Source: Bog-473 sp963745175
GTDB taxonomy: Bacteria; Actinomycetota; Acidimicrobiia; Acidimicrobiales; RAAP-2
Assembly (NCBI GenBank): GCA_963745175.1
Contig: CAVUWK010000005.1
Coordinates: 496,001 to 560,000, forward strand
Direction of reading: 5' to 3'
DNA: 64,000 nt
Positions 9,082 through 18,237 of the stretch are shown piece by piece (the first letter of the stretch is position 1; each line of letters begins with the position of its first letter). Made by a program: the position numbers and the translations under genes. The notes below the pieces were generated by a model. It ran no database searches and was not told where the DNA came from. It worked only from the letters and a program-made list of their open reading frames with translations.

Positions 9082-10640
9082 TGCCTCCAGGTGGGCCACG
9101 CCGAGCTCGCGTTCCGGCCTCGCGGAGGCGGTCGAACTCCGCCGGTTCCCAGTAACGGGACACCGGGAGGTGGTCCCTGCTCGGCCGCAGGTACTGCCCG
9201 ATCGTGACGATGGAGACGCCCACGTTGCGCAGGTCGGCCATGGTCGCGACCACCTCGTCCTCGTGCTCGCCCAGTCCCACCATGAGACCCGACTTGGTCA
9301 GGAGGCCGGCCTGCCCCGCCCGGGCCAGCACGGCCAGGCTGCGCGCGTAGCCCGCTGAGGGGCGCACGGCGCGTTGGAGGCGGGCGACGGTCTCGATGTT
9401 GTGGTTCAGGACGTCGGGCCGGGCCTCGAAGATCAAATCGAGGGATGCCGCGTCGCCGCGGCAGTCCGAGATCAGCACCTCGACGGTCGTCCCCGGAGCA
9501 CGGGAGCGGATCGCCCTGATCGTTTCCGCCATGGCCCCGGCGCCGCCGTCGGGCAGGTCGTCGCGGGCCACGCAGGTGACGACTGCGTGGCCGAGCCCCA
9601 TCCGCTCGACCGCCTCCGCCACCCGCTCGGGTTCGTCGGGCGACAACGGGAGGGGATGGCGCGTGTCCACCTGGCAGAAGCCGCACGCCCGCGTGCAGCG
9701 TTCGCCGTTGATCATGAACGTCGCCGTGCCATCGGCCCAGCACTCATAGATGTTCGGACACCCCGCCTCCTCGCACACGGTCACGAGCCCGAGGTCGTGC
9801 ACCGTGGTCCCGAGCTGGCGGTAGCCCTTGCCGATGCGCACGGGTACCCGGACCCAGGGCGGCTTGCGTTGCGCGATGTCGAGGCCATCCTCCGGAGCCA
9901 CTCCGGCCTGGCGCAGGCGGCGCAGGAGCGGGCGCTCCCCCGTCGCCGACGCGCCGCTGAGGAGGGCACGTCCGCGCACCACGTCGTGGCGCTCCAGGCT
10001 CTCCCCACCGAAGGCGGCGGCGGCGCGGGCCACGAACGCGTCGACGACCGCATCCATCGGGAGGTCGATGCCCTCTGCCGCCAACGACGTCACGCCGCGA
10101 TCGGCGATCCCGCACGGCACGATGTGGCCGAACATGGCCAGATCGGTGTTCACGTTGAGCGCCACACCGTGGAGGGTGCGCCGGCGTCCCGGGCCGGCGC
10201 GCACGGTCCGCACCCCGATCGCTGCGACTTTGCGGGCGTGCGGACCGCCGGCATCCAGCCACACTCCCGGGTAGGCGTCGTCGCTCGTGGCCCCGGTCAG
10301 GCCGAGGTCGGCCAACGTCTCCAGCACGACCTGCTCCAGGCGGTGCACGTGGGCCGGGCCGGACGCGGGGTCGTCGGCCACCGTGACGATCGGGTAGGCG
10401 ACGAGCTGGCCCGGGCCGTGGTACGTGACGTCGCCGCCGCGGTCGGTGCGCTCGAGCACGGCACCGACGGAGGCGGGGTCGACGAGCACGTGGCGGTCGT
10501 CGGCGTGCGCCCCGAGCGTGTACGTATGCGGGTGCTGCGAGGACCAGCAGGTAGTCGTCGGCCGCCTCGGTCGCCAGGGCGTGCTGCAGCACGTACGCCT
10601 CGCGGTACGGAACCGTCCCGAGTGAGCGGACGCGCAGCAC
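9016..10640 (-). CDS. lipB-lipA: LipB-LipA fusion: octanoyltransferase plus lipoyl synthase (two frameshifts)
   Basis: The N-terminal part (10640 to about 10000) is LipB, which moves octanoate from acyl carrier protein to lipoyl domains: HPHTYTLGAH, GGDVTYHGPGQLVAYP, ARKVAAIGVR and the catalytic-Cys region IVPCGI are present. The C-terminal part is LipA, the radical-SAM enzyme that inserts sulfur: CEEAGCPNIYEC (auxiliary cluster), CTRACGFC (SAM cluster) and the final RSSYH. No stop occurs in any minus frame between 9781 and 10053, so LipB cannot end before LipA begins. An extra base near 10537 breaks the LipB start (GTG 10640, after AAGGCGG), and another near 9107 diverts the LipA end; the corrected stop is at 9016. 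An internal GTG at 9901 could start LipA alone. Confidence 0.85.
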
Positions 10641-10650
10641 TGGCGCCGCC

Positions 10651-12082
10651 TTAGAGCTCCGCGGCCCAGTCCCGGGTACCCAGCAGGTCCGAGACCTTGG
10701 CCAGAAACAGCGAGACGTAGGCACCGTCGACCGCCCGGTGGTCCCAACTGACGCCGAGGATGCCGGTCGAGTGGATGGCGATGGACTCGGACCCGTCGGG
10801 CTGTGTCACCACCACGGGGCGGCGGGCGATGCCGTCGGTGGCCAGGATCGCCACCTGCGGCTGGTTGATGATGGGGACCGTGAAGTAGGTGCCGAAGGGG
10901 CCGTCGTTCGTGATGGAGAACGTCCCGCCCGCGATGTCGTCGGCGTTGAGCTGGCGGCCGCGGGCCCGCTCGGCCAGATCGCGGATGCGACGGGCCACGC
11001 CCCGCAGGGTGACCTCCTCGGCCCGGTGGATGACCGGAACGATCAGCCCCTCGTGAGAGAGGTCGACCGCGATCCCGAGGTTCACCTCGGCGTGGACGAG
11101 CAGTGAGTCGTCGACGACCGAGGCGTTCAGGAGGGGGAAGTCGCGCAGCGCCTCCACCGTTGCCCGGGCGACGAACGGGAGGTACGTGAGCGCGAACCCC
11201 TCCTCGGCCTTGAAACGCTCGCCCCAGGCCTTCCGCACGCGCTCGACGCTCTCGAAGTCGACCTCGTTGGCGATGAAGGCATGCGGCGAGGTCGCCTTCG
11301 AGCGCACCATGTGCTCGGCCGTCCGGCGGCGCATGTTGGAGAACGGCACGATCTGGTCGCCGGCGGCCCGGAACGACGCCATGGAGACCGGCGGCGCCTG
11401 CGGCGCCCGCGCCACGGGTGAGGCCGGCGCGGCCTGGGCCACCGGCGCGACGGGTGGCGCCGTGGGGGCGGCGGCCGGAGCCGGCGGCGGCGCGGCGGCG
11501 GCCCGGCGCGCGTCGACCACCCGCAGCGCGTCGTCCCGGGTGATGCGCCCGCCCGAGCCGGTGCCGGTGACCTCGGATTCGCTGATGCCGTTCTCGGCCA
11601 GGAGCTTGCGCACCATCGGCGAGAGCACGTGCGGCCCGACGCCGTCCCCGTTGGTCCCCGCCGCAGGCGAGGCGGGTGTCGGTGCCGGGGCCGGTTGGGG
11701 CGCGGCAGGAATTGGCGGTGGCGGTGGCGGAGGCGGTGCCGCTTGCTCGGGGGCAGCGGCTGCCGTCTGGGGTGCGCGCAGGTGCAGGTGCAGGTGCAGC
11801 TACGGCGGCCGTCGCGACGGGGGCACCGTCCGACGCGGCGGCACCGGTGCCGTCGCCGATAACCGCCAGCTTCACGCCCACCTCGACCGTCTCGCCCTCG
11901 GGGACGAGGATCTCACTGAGGACGCCGGCCGCCGGCGAGGGCACCTCGGAGTCGACCTTGTCCGTCGAGACCTCGAAGAGCGGCTCGTCACGCTCGACCG
12001 CGTCGCCGACCGCTTTCATCCAGCGCGTGATCGTCCCCTCGGTCACCGTCTCGCCGAGTTGCGGCATCATCACGTCAGCCAA
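10651..12082 (-). CDS. dlaT: Dihydrolipoamide acyltransferase, E2 component (frameshifted)
   Basis: E2 subunit of a 2-oxoacid dehydrogenase complex; with aceE and lpdA nearby it most likely serves pyruvate dehydrogenase. The order is one lipoyl domain (12082 to about 11840; lipoylated Lys42 in DKVDS), an Ala/Pro linker, a peripheral-subunit-binding domain (LSPMVRKLLAENGI) and the catalytic core with DHRAVDG near 10700. The linker contains a one-base insertion around 11774-11779 (GCGCGC run), after which the protein continues in the next frame. Mycobacterial DlaT has two lipoyl domains; only one is seen here. The start overlaps the end of lpdA by eight bases. A 2-oxoglutarate (SucB) role cannot be excluded. 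Confidence 0.88.
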
Positions 12083-13490
12083 GGTGCATTCCCCTTCCGG
12101 TCAACGCGAGCATGGTCTCACCGAATGTCTCGGACAGTGAGGGGTGCGGCTGAATGAACTGCGCCACCTCCTCGGGGAAGGCATCCCAGTTGACGGCGAG
12201 GTAGCCGGCTCCGAGTTGCTCGGTGACCCACGGTCCGCACATGTGCACGCCGAGGATCCGCCCGGCGGTCCCGTCGGGACGCTTCTCCGCGATGATCTTC
12301 ACCACGCCCTCGGTGTCGCCGATGATCTGCGCCCGGCTGTTGCCGCCGAAGGGGTCCTTCTTGGTCACCACGGGGATGCCCGCCGCCTTGGCCTGTGCCT
12401 CGGTCATGCCGCAGAAGGCGACCTCGGGGTGGCAGTAGATGGCCCACGGCACCTTGCCGTTGTCGACCGGCACCACGGGCTCGCCCAGCATCCCCTTCAC
12501 CGCCACGATCGCCTCGGCGAACCCGACGTGGGCCAGTTGCGGGGTGCCGGCCACGATGTCACCTGTCGCCCACACGCCATCGACGCCCGCGCGCTGGTAC
12601 TCGTCGGTCACGACGAAGCCACGCCCGTCTATCTCGACGCCCACCCCGTCGGCTACCAGTCCCTCGGTGCGGGGCCGCCGGCCCACCGACACCACGACCG
12701 CCTCGACGTCGTACGTCTGCTCCCCCGCCTTGACCGTCGTGGTCTTGCCGTCCTGCGACGGCATGTGACCCTCGACCTTGACCCCCGTGACGATGTCGAT
12801 GCCCCGCTTCTTGAAGGAGCGGGCGAGCAGGCGGACGATGTCGTCGTCACAGCCCGGGAGGATGGCGTCGAGCGCCTCGAGGATCGTCACCTTGGAGCCC
12901 AGGTCGGCCAGGAGCGAGGCGAACTCGCACCCGACGACGCCGCCTCCGATGACGACGACCGAGGCCGGCAGTTCCTCGAGGTCGAGGAACTCGTCGGAGG
13001 TCATGATCAGGCGCCCGTCGACTTCGAAGCCCGGCAGCAGGTGCGGCACCGAGCCAGCCGCAAGCACGACGTTGCGGCCCACGACGACCCGTCCGGCGTC
13101 CTCCCCGTCGACCACCTCCACCCGGTGGTCTTCCAGCAGCCTGCCGGTGCCCGACAAGGTCGTGACCTTGCGGCCCTTGAGCAGACCGGCCAGTCCCTTG
13201 TAGAGCTTGCCCACCACTGCGTTCTTGCGGTCCTGGCTCACGGCGAAGTCCACCGAGACCCCGGAGACGCCGATCCCGAACTCCTTTGACCCCTCGATCG
13301 TCCGGTACACGGCGGCCGTCTCGAGGAATTCCTTGGCCGGGATGCAACCACGGTGCAGGCAGGTGCCGCCCACCTTGTCCCGTTCGACGATGGCGACCGA
13401 CAGGCCCGCGGCGGCGCCGTACAGGGCGGTGGCATAGCCGCCCGGACCACCGCCGATCACGACGATGTCGAACTCGTCCTCGCCTGCCAT
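12075..13490 (-). CDS. lpdA: Dihydrolipoyl dehydrogenase (E3)
   Basis: A 471-residue flavoprotein that reoxidises dihydrolipoyl groups on E2, passing electrons to NAD+. The FAD motif GGGPGGYAT is at residues 13-21, the redox disulfide at Cys44 and Cys49 (GGTCLHRGC), the NAD-binding GGGVVGCEF near residue 183, the second FAD motif VWATGDIVAG near 310, and the active-site His-Glu pair in HPSLSE near the C-terminus. It is intact and first in the lpdA-dlaT-lipBA run, with all three genes overlapping or nearly touching, which supports one operon. Confidence 0.96.
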   Translation of the reverse strand: MAGEDEFDIVVIGGGPGGYATALYGAAAGLSVAIVERDKVGGTCLHRGCIPAKEFLETAAVYRTIEGSKEFGIGVSGVSVDFAVSQDRKNAVVGKLYKGLAGLLKGRKVTTLSGTGRLLEDHRVEVVDGEDAGRVVVGRNVVLAAGSVPHLLPGFEVDGRLIMTSDEFLDLEELPASVVVIGGGVVGCEFASLLADLGSKVTILEALDAILPGCDDDIVRLLARSFKKRGIDIVTGVKVEGHMPSQDGKTTTVKAGEQTYDVEAVVVSVGRRPRTEGLVADGVGVEIDGRGFVVTDEYQRAGVDGVWATGDIVAGTPQLAHVGFAEAIVAVKGMLGEPVVPVDNGKVPWAIYCHPEVAFCGMTEAQAKAAGIPVVTKKDPFGGNSRAQIIGDTEGVVKIIAEKRPDGTAGRILGVHMCGPWVTEQLGAGYLAVNWDAFPEEVAQFIQPHPSLSETFGETMLALTGRGMHLG

Positions 13491-13649
13491 CGCTCGTCCT
13501 CTCCCTGTGTGCTCACGACGTCCGTCCGGCGCGCTCGGCCTCCCCGGGACATCCCGATCGCACTGGCGAGAGTCCTCTCCATACCCAGCGCGTTACCTGG
13601 CTCAGCCTACCGGTCGGGCCAGAGGCCCGAGTCCGGCGACGGCCCGCGA

Positions 13650-14114
13650 TCAGCCGCTCGTCCCGCTCCCCAGATCGGCCGCCTCGGTGGCCAATTCGTC
13701 GACCCGATCGTTCCAGCGGTCACCCGAGTGGCCCTTCACCCAACGGAAGCCGACGGCGACGTCAGACGACACGGCCAGCTCGATGAGCGGCTCCCACAGG
13801 TCGCGGTTGGCCACCGGTTTGTTCTGCGTGTTCTTCCAGTTGCGGCGCTGCCAGCCCCGCCACCACCCGTCAGTGAAGCACTTGACGACGTAGGTCGAAT
13901 CGCTCACCACCTCCACGCCGTCCGGCGCGTCGGGCGTCAGCGACCGCAGGGCCTCGAGGGCGGCCGTGATCTCCATGCGCTGGTTGGTCGTGTGGGGCTC
14001 GGCGCCACTGGCGTAGGGCCCGCCCGGCACCGCCCAGGCCCAGCCGCCGGGGCCGGGATTCCCCCGGCACGCGCCGTCCGTGTACACGACGATCGGGCCG
14101 TTCTCGGGTGCCAT
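13650..14114 (-). CDS. rnhA: Ribonuclease HI
   Basis: A 154-residue enzyme that cuts RNA in RNA-DNA hybrids, acting in the cytoplasm during replication and R-loop removal. The four catalytic acids are visible: Asp13 in YTDGACRGNPGPGGW, Glu48 in QRMEIT, Asp72 in VSDSTYVV and the Asp of WNDRVDELA, together with the conserved His in KGHSGDRW. Length and motif spacing match E. coli RNase HI. It sits between lpdA and the divergent aceE with 65 bases to the latter, which must hold both promoters. Confidence 0.95.
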   Translation of the reverse strand: MAPENGPIVVYTDGACRGNPGPGGWAWAVPGGPYASGAEPHTTNQRMEITAALEALRSLTPDAPDGVEVVSDSTYVVKCFTDGWWRGWQRRNWKNTQNKPVANRDLWEPLIELAVSSDVAVGFRWVKGHSGDRWNDRVDELATEAADLGSGTSG

Positions 14115-14179
14115 GACAAATGTGTAACACCCCCGACCGGTGGTCGTGGTGGTCCCCCGCCTGCCGGTACCGTGGGGAA

Positions 14180-16909
14180 ATGCTGTTCGACGGGATCAGT
14201 CACCAGGTCCCGGACACCGATCCGGGGGAGACAGAGGAATGGCTCGACTCCTTCGACGCCATCGTCGACGCCCGGGGCCGCGCCCGGGCGCGCTACCTCC
14301 TGATGAAGCTGCTCGAGCGGGCCCGCACCAAGCAGGTGGACTTCCCGGCCACGGTGTCGACGCCCTACGTCAACACGATCCCGGCCGACGCGGAGCCGTG
14401 GTTCCCCGGCGACGAGTACACCGAGCGCCGCATCCGCGCCTACATCCGTTGGAACGCCGCCGCCATGGTCGTCCGGGCCAACACGCGCACCGAGGGCATC
14501 GGCGGGCACCTGTCGACCTATGCCAGCTCGGCGGCGCTCTACGAGGTCGGCTTCAACCACTTCTTCCGCGGCAAGGCCGACGGCGGCTTCGGCGACCAGG
14601 TCTTCTTCCAGGGACACGCCTCGCCCGGCATCTACGCCCGGGCCTACGTCGAAGGCCGGCTGACCGAGACCGAGCTCGACAACTTCCGCCACGAGGTCGG
14701 CGGCGACGGCCTGCCCAGCTATCCGCACCCGCGCTCGCTGCCCGACTTCTGGGAGTTCCCCACCGTGTCGATGGGGCTGGGGCCGATCAACGCCATCTAC
14801 CAGGCCCATGTCAACCGGTACCTCAACCTGCGCCGTCTCGTCGACACCAGTGGCAGCCGGGTCTGGTGCTTCGTCGGCGACGGCGAGATGGACGAGCCCG
14901 AGTCCATCGGCGCCCTGGGCGTGGCCGGCCGCGAGCACCTCGACAACCTCATCTTCGTCGTCAACTGCAACCTGCAGCGCCTGGACGGGCCGGTGCGCGG
15001 GAACGGCAAGATCATCCAGGAGCTCGAAGCGGTGTTCCGCGGCGCCGGGTGGAACGTGATCAAGGTGATCTGGGGCTCGCGCTGGGACGCATTGTTGGCC
15101 AAGGACGTCGACGGCGTGCTGCTCGACCGCATGAACACGACGGTCGACGGCGAGTACCAGAAGCTGGCCGTCGAGTCGGGGGCCTACATCCGCGAGCACT
15201 TCTTCGGCCCCGATCCGCGTCTGCGCAAGATGGTCGAGGACCTGAGCGACGACGAGCTGGTCTCGCTCCCCCGCGGCGGGCACGACTACCGCAAGCTCTA
15301 CGCCGCCTACAAGCTGGCCACCGAGCAGAAGGGCGCCCCCACCGTCATCCTGGCCAAGACGATCAAGGGGTGGACGCTCGGCCCCGAGATCGAGGCGCGC
15401 AACGCCACCCACCAGATCAAGAAGATGACCAAGGCGCAGGTGCGCACGCTGCGCGACCGCCTGTACCTGACCGATGACATCCCCGACGCCGCCCTCGAGG
15501 GCGACCCGCCCTACATTCGCCCGGCCGAGGGTTCCGACGCCATGGAGTACCTCCGCGCCCGCGGGCGTGTGCTCGACGGCCCGCTCCCCATCCGGGTGGT
15601 CCGGCCCACACCGGGACTGCAGCCCGACGCCAAGGTGTTCGAGGAGTTCGCCGCGGGGTCCGGGAAGCAGGCGGCCTCGACGACCATGGTCTTCGCCCGC
15701 CTGCTGCGCAACCTGGTGCGCGATCCCACCGTCGGCTCGCTGGTGGCACCGATCGTCTCCGACGAGGCGCGGACCTTCGGGCTGGAGCCGTTGATCGCCG
15801 AGGCCAAGATCTACGCGCCCGACGGCCAGAACTACATCCCGGTGGACGCCGACCTGCCGCTGAACTACGCGGAGAGCTCCTCGGGACAGGTGCTCCAGGA
15901 GGGGATCACCGAGGCAGGGGCGCTGGCGACCTTCATCGCGCTCTCCACCGCGTACGCCACCTGGGGCCAGCCGATGGTCCCCGTCTACCTCTTCTATTCC
16001 ATGTTCGGGTTCCAGCGGGTCGGCGACCTGGCCTGGGCGCTGGGCGACATGCGGGGGCGCGGCATCCTGGCCGGCTGCACTGCGGGGCGCACCACCCTCA
16101 TGGGCGAGGGCCTGCAGCACGACGACGGGCAATCGCCCCTCCTCGCCTCGACCAACCCGGCTGCCCTGGTCTACGACGCCTCGTTCGCCTACGAGGTCGC
16201 CGTCGATCGTGGAGGCCGCCGTCACCGAGATGCTCGGGCCCGACCCCAAGGACCGCTTCTGGTACCTGACGCTCTACAACGAGAACTACCCGATGCCCGC
16301 ACTCCCCGAGGGGGCGGAGGGAGAGGCCGTCCGGAAGGGCATCATCGACGGGATCTACCGCTTCGCCGCGGCGCCCACGGTCGAGGGCAAGGGCAGGGGC
16401 GGAGCAAGGGCGACCTCCGCGCCTCGCTGTGCTTCTCCGGGCCGATGTGGAAGATCGCCGCCGAGGCGCAGCGCATCCTGGCCGAGCGCTACGGCGTGGC
16501 CGCCGACGCGTGGGCCGTCACGTCCTGGACGAACCTGCGCACAGACGCCCTCGAGGTGGAGCGGTGGAACCGGCTGCACCCCGAAGCCGAGCCCCGCACG
16601 GCGACCGTCACCGCGGCGCTCGGCGCCGGGACCGATCCCGTCGTCGCCATCACCGACTACATGCGCAGCGTGCCCGACCAGGTGGCGCGCTTCGTGGATC
16701 GTCCCTACCTGTCGCTCGGGACGGACGGGTTCGGCCGCTCCGACGCCCGCGACGCCCTGCGGTCGTACTTCGAGGTCGACAGCGCCAACCTGGTCGTCGC
16801 GGTGCTCCAGCAGCTCGCCCTGGGCGGGCGGATCAAGCCTTCGGTGGTGGCCGGGGCGATCGCCGACTTCGGCATCGACGCCGACGGGGCCGCTCCCTTC
16901 CTCGTTTGA
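14180..16909 (+). CDS. aceE: Pyruvate dehydrogenase E1 component, homodimeric type (internal out-of-frame segment)
   Basis: A roughly 909-residue thiamine-diphosphate enzyme that decarboxylates pyruvate and acetylates the lipoyl group of E2. The ThDP/Mg motif GDGEMDEPES is near residue 234, followed by NCNLQRLDGPVRGNGK; the pyrimidine-binding domain lies around 560-660 and the C-terminal domain from about 750. Between 16205 and roughly 16400 the open frame does not encode the conserved sequence: the expected residues (RFWYLTLYNENYPMPALPEG) are in the next frame. An extra G at 16205 and a lost base near 16395 explain this and cancel out. ATG 14180 is the first start before the conserved DPGETEEWLDS. 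Confidence 0.94.
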   Translation: MLFDGISHQVPDTDPGETEEWLDSFDAIVDARGRARARYLLMKLLERARTKQVDFPATVSTPYVNTIPADAEPWFPGDEYTERRIRAYIRWNAAAMVVRANTRTEGIGGHLSTYASSAALYEVGFNHFFRGKADGGFGDQVFFQGHASPGIYARAYVEGRLTETELDNFRHEVGGDGLPSYPHPRSLPDFWEFPTVSMGLGPINAIYQAHVNRYLNLRRLVDTSGSRVWCFVGDGEMDEPESIGALGVAGREHLDNLIFVVNCNLQRLDGPVRGNGKIIQELEAVFRGAGWNVIKVIWGSRWDALLAKDVDGVLLDRMNTTVDGEYQKLAVESGAYIREHFFGPDPRLRKMVEDLSDDELVSLPRGGHDYRKLYAAYKLATEQKGAPTVILAKTIKGWTLGPEIEARNATHQIKKMTKAQVRTLRDRLYLTDDIPDAALEGDPPYIRPAEGSDAMEYLRARGRVLDGPLPIRVVRPTPGLQPDAKVFEEFAAGSGKQAASTTMVFARLLRNLVRDPTVGSLVAPIVSDEARTFGLEPLIAEAKIYAPDGQNYIPVDADLPLNYAESSSGQVLQEGITEAGALATFIALSTAYATWGQPMVPVYLFYSMFGFQRVGDLAWALGDMRGRGILAGCTAGRTTLMGEGLQHDDGQSPLLASTNPAALVYDASFAYEVAVDRGGRRHRDARARPQGPLLVPDALQRELPDARTPRGGGGRGRPEGHHRRDLPLRRGAHGRGQGQGRSKGDLRASLCFSGPMWKIAAEAQRILAERYGVAADAWAVTSWTNLRTDALEVERWNRLHPEAEPRTATVTAALGAGTDPVVAITDYMRSVPDQVARFVDRPYLSLGTDGFGRSDARDALRSYFEVDSANLVVAVLQQLALGGRIKPSVVAGAIADFGIDADGAAPFLV

Positions 16910-16915
16910 GCTCCG

Positions 16916-17236
16916 TCAGGCGGAGAGCAGGGCGACGAAGGCGGCGAGCGCCTCCTCGGCGCCGTCGGGGACCGAAAGGACGAGTGTGCGCCGGTCCGCC
17001 TCCAGCGCGATGGACACCTCGAAGAAAGCGCAACACTCCTTCTCGCGCTGGGCCAGCGCGGCCGCCGACGTGAGGGCGGCGTCCGAGTCGCGCAGCACGA
17101 GGCGCACCGCCGTGTCGCCGGCCTCCACCGCGGTGACCCAGGCCGCCACGAGGGCGCGCCATTCGCCGGCCCGGTCCCCCAGTGACGCCGCGTCGAGGCT
17201 GCAGGCGATCGGCACGACGCCGGGCTCCGGTGTCAC
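16916..17236 (-). CDS. Conserved hypothetical protein with CC motif
   Basis: A 106-residue cytoplasmic protein starting at GTG 17236, overlapping the stop of the DinB-like gene by four bases. It is helical at the N-terminus and ends in a predicted alpha/beta segment. The pattern REKECCAFFEVSI (about residues 65-77) recurs in small actinobacterial proteins of unknown role and could bind a metal or thiol. No other motif is seen. It probably follows the DinB-like gene in one message. Confidence 0.6.
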   Translation of the reverse strand: MTPEPGVVPIACSLDAASLGDRAGEWRALVAAWVTAVEAGDTAVRLVLRDSDAALTSAAALAQREKECCAFFEVSIALEADRRTLVLSVPDGAEEALAAFVALLSA

Positions 17237-17742
17237 CGGCGCTGCCCGGCCACCAGCGTGTCCCGGGTGATCTCCATCTGGCCGAAGTGCTGGAACAGCT
17301 CCTCCAGAATGTGCAGCAGCACCGCGCCCTTGGTCTCGGTGTAGGGCACCGGATCGTCGGGGTTGCGGCGCACGCTGACCGGCGGGTCGGCGGCACTGAG
17401 GCCAACGATGTCCTCGCGCAGGCGCCGGCGGGCGAAATCGGTGCGCCGCAGCAGCCCGTCCACCTCGCCGGTGGCCGTGAACTCGGTGGCACGGTCGCGC
17501 TGCACGGGCCGCTCGGCCACCGTGGCTCCGCCCCAGTACTCCACGACGCCGAGGCAGTGGGTCAGGATGGCGTAGGCCGAGTTGCCGTCACGGAACGGGG
17601 GGCGCCGGTTGGCCAGGTCGTCCCCGAGCTCCTCGACGATGTCGGCCATCCCCCCGAGCGCCAGGTCGACGAACCACAGATAGTCGCCGGCGGCGACGGC
17701 CAGGGGCGCCGCGCCCTCGCCGTCAGTGGGCGACCCAGGCAT
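17233..17742 (-). CDS. DinB / mycothiol-dependent maleylpyruvate-isomerase-like protein
   Basis: A 169-residue four-helix-bundle protein. The pattern AYAILTHCLGVVEYWGG in the second helix and LLHILEELFQHFGQME in the last helix supply the His residues that bind a metal in DinB/YfiT-type proteins, many of which use mycothiol or bacillithiol. The ATG at 17742 overlaps the reconstructed end of the Rrf2 gene by 20 bases. As the bases read, the frame is continuous with the Rrf2 gene upstream; this is judged an artefact of a missing base (see the Rrf2 entry). Substrate unknown. Confidence 0.75.
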   Translation of the reverse strand: MPGSPTDGEGAAPLAVAAGDYLWFVDLALGGMADIVEELGDDLANRRPPFRDGNSAYAILTHCLGVVEYWGGATVAERPVQRDRATEFTATGEVDGLLRRTDFARRRLREDIVGLSAADPPVSVRRNPDDPVPYTETKGAVLLHILEELFQHFGQMEITRDTLVAGQRR

Positions 17743-18174
17743 CCGGGTCCGTGACGAGCTTCTGGATGTGCGGGGGAGCTTGCCCGAGATCACGTCGGTC
17801 AGGGTGATCTTCTCGAGCACCGAGCGCAAGCTGGCCCGGACGGCGACCCACACCTGCTGGAGGTTCTCGGCCGCGCCGTTGTAACTGGTGGCCTCGGGCC
17901 GGTAGCCGCGCACCTCGGCCAGCGGTCCGTCGAGGGCGCGGATCACGTCGGCGATGGTGATGGCATCGGGTTCGCGGGCGAGCCGGTACCCGCCCTCGGC
18001 GCCCCGCTGGCTGGCCACCACGCCGGCGCGGCGCAGGTCGGCCAGGATCGCCCCCAGGAAGCGGGGCGGCAGCCCCTGCTCCCCGGCCAGGTACTCGGCG
18101 GTCTGCGGTGTCCCGGCCGCCGCCAACGTGAGCAGCGCCCGGATTCCGTAGTCGACCTTGGCCGGGATGTGCAT
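17723..18174 (-). CDS. Rrf2 family transcriptional regulator (frameshifted)
   Basis: A winged-helix repressor-type protein of about 150 residues. MHIPAKVDYGIRALLTLA begins the N-terminal helix, PPRFLGAILADLRRAGVV is the recognition region and SQRGAEGGYRLAR the wing. Unlike IscR or NsrR it has no cysteine, so it cannot carry the usual Fe-S cluster. At the G-run 17772-17776 one base appears lost: adding one base makes the protein end ...PPHIQKLVTDPDAWVAH at 17723, the normal length, rather than running into the DinB-like gene. The divergent HhH-GPD gene starts 63 bases away and may be its target. Confidence 0.8.
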
Positions 18175-18237
18175 GGCGAGAGTCTGCCCGCGCCGGGCGT
18201 GCGGGGTCACTTCCGGTGCCGTGCCAAGATCTTCCCC

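Noticed and set aside
9011..12082. One continuous frame from the lipoyl domain of dlaT through lipB to lipA, suggesting a triple fusion
   Set aside because: The middle of this frame is not coding; the conserved E2 core and its stop at 10651 are in another frame. Two single-base insertions create the illusion. Only the LipB-LipA part holds up.
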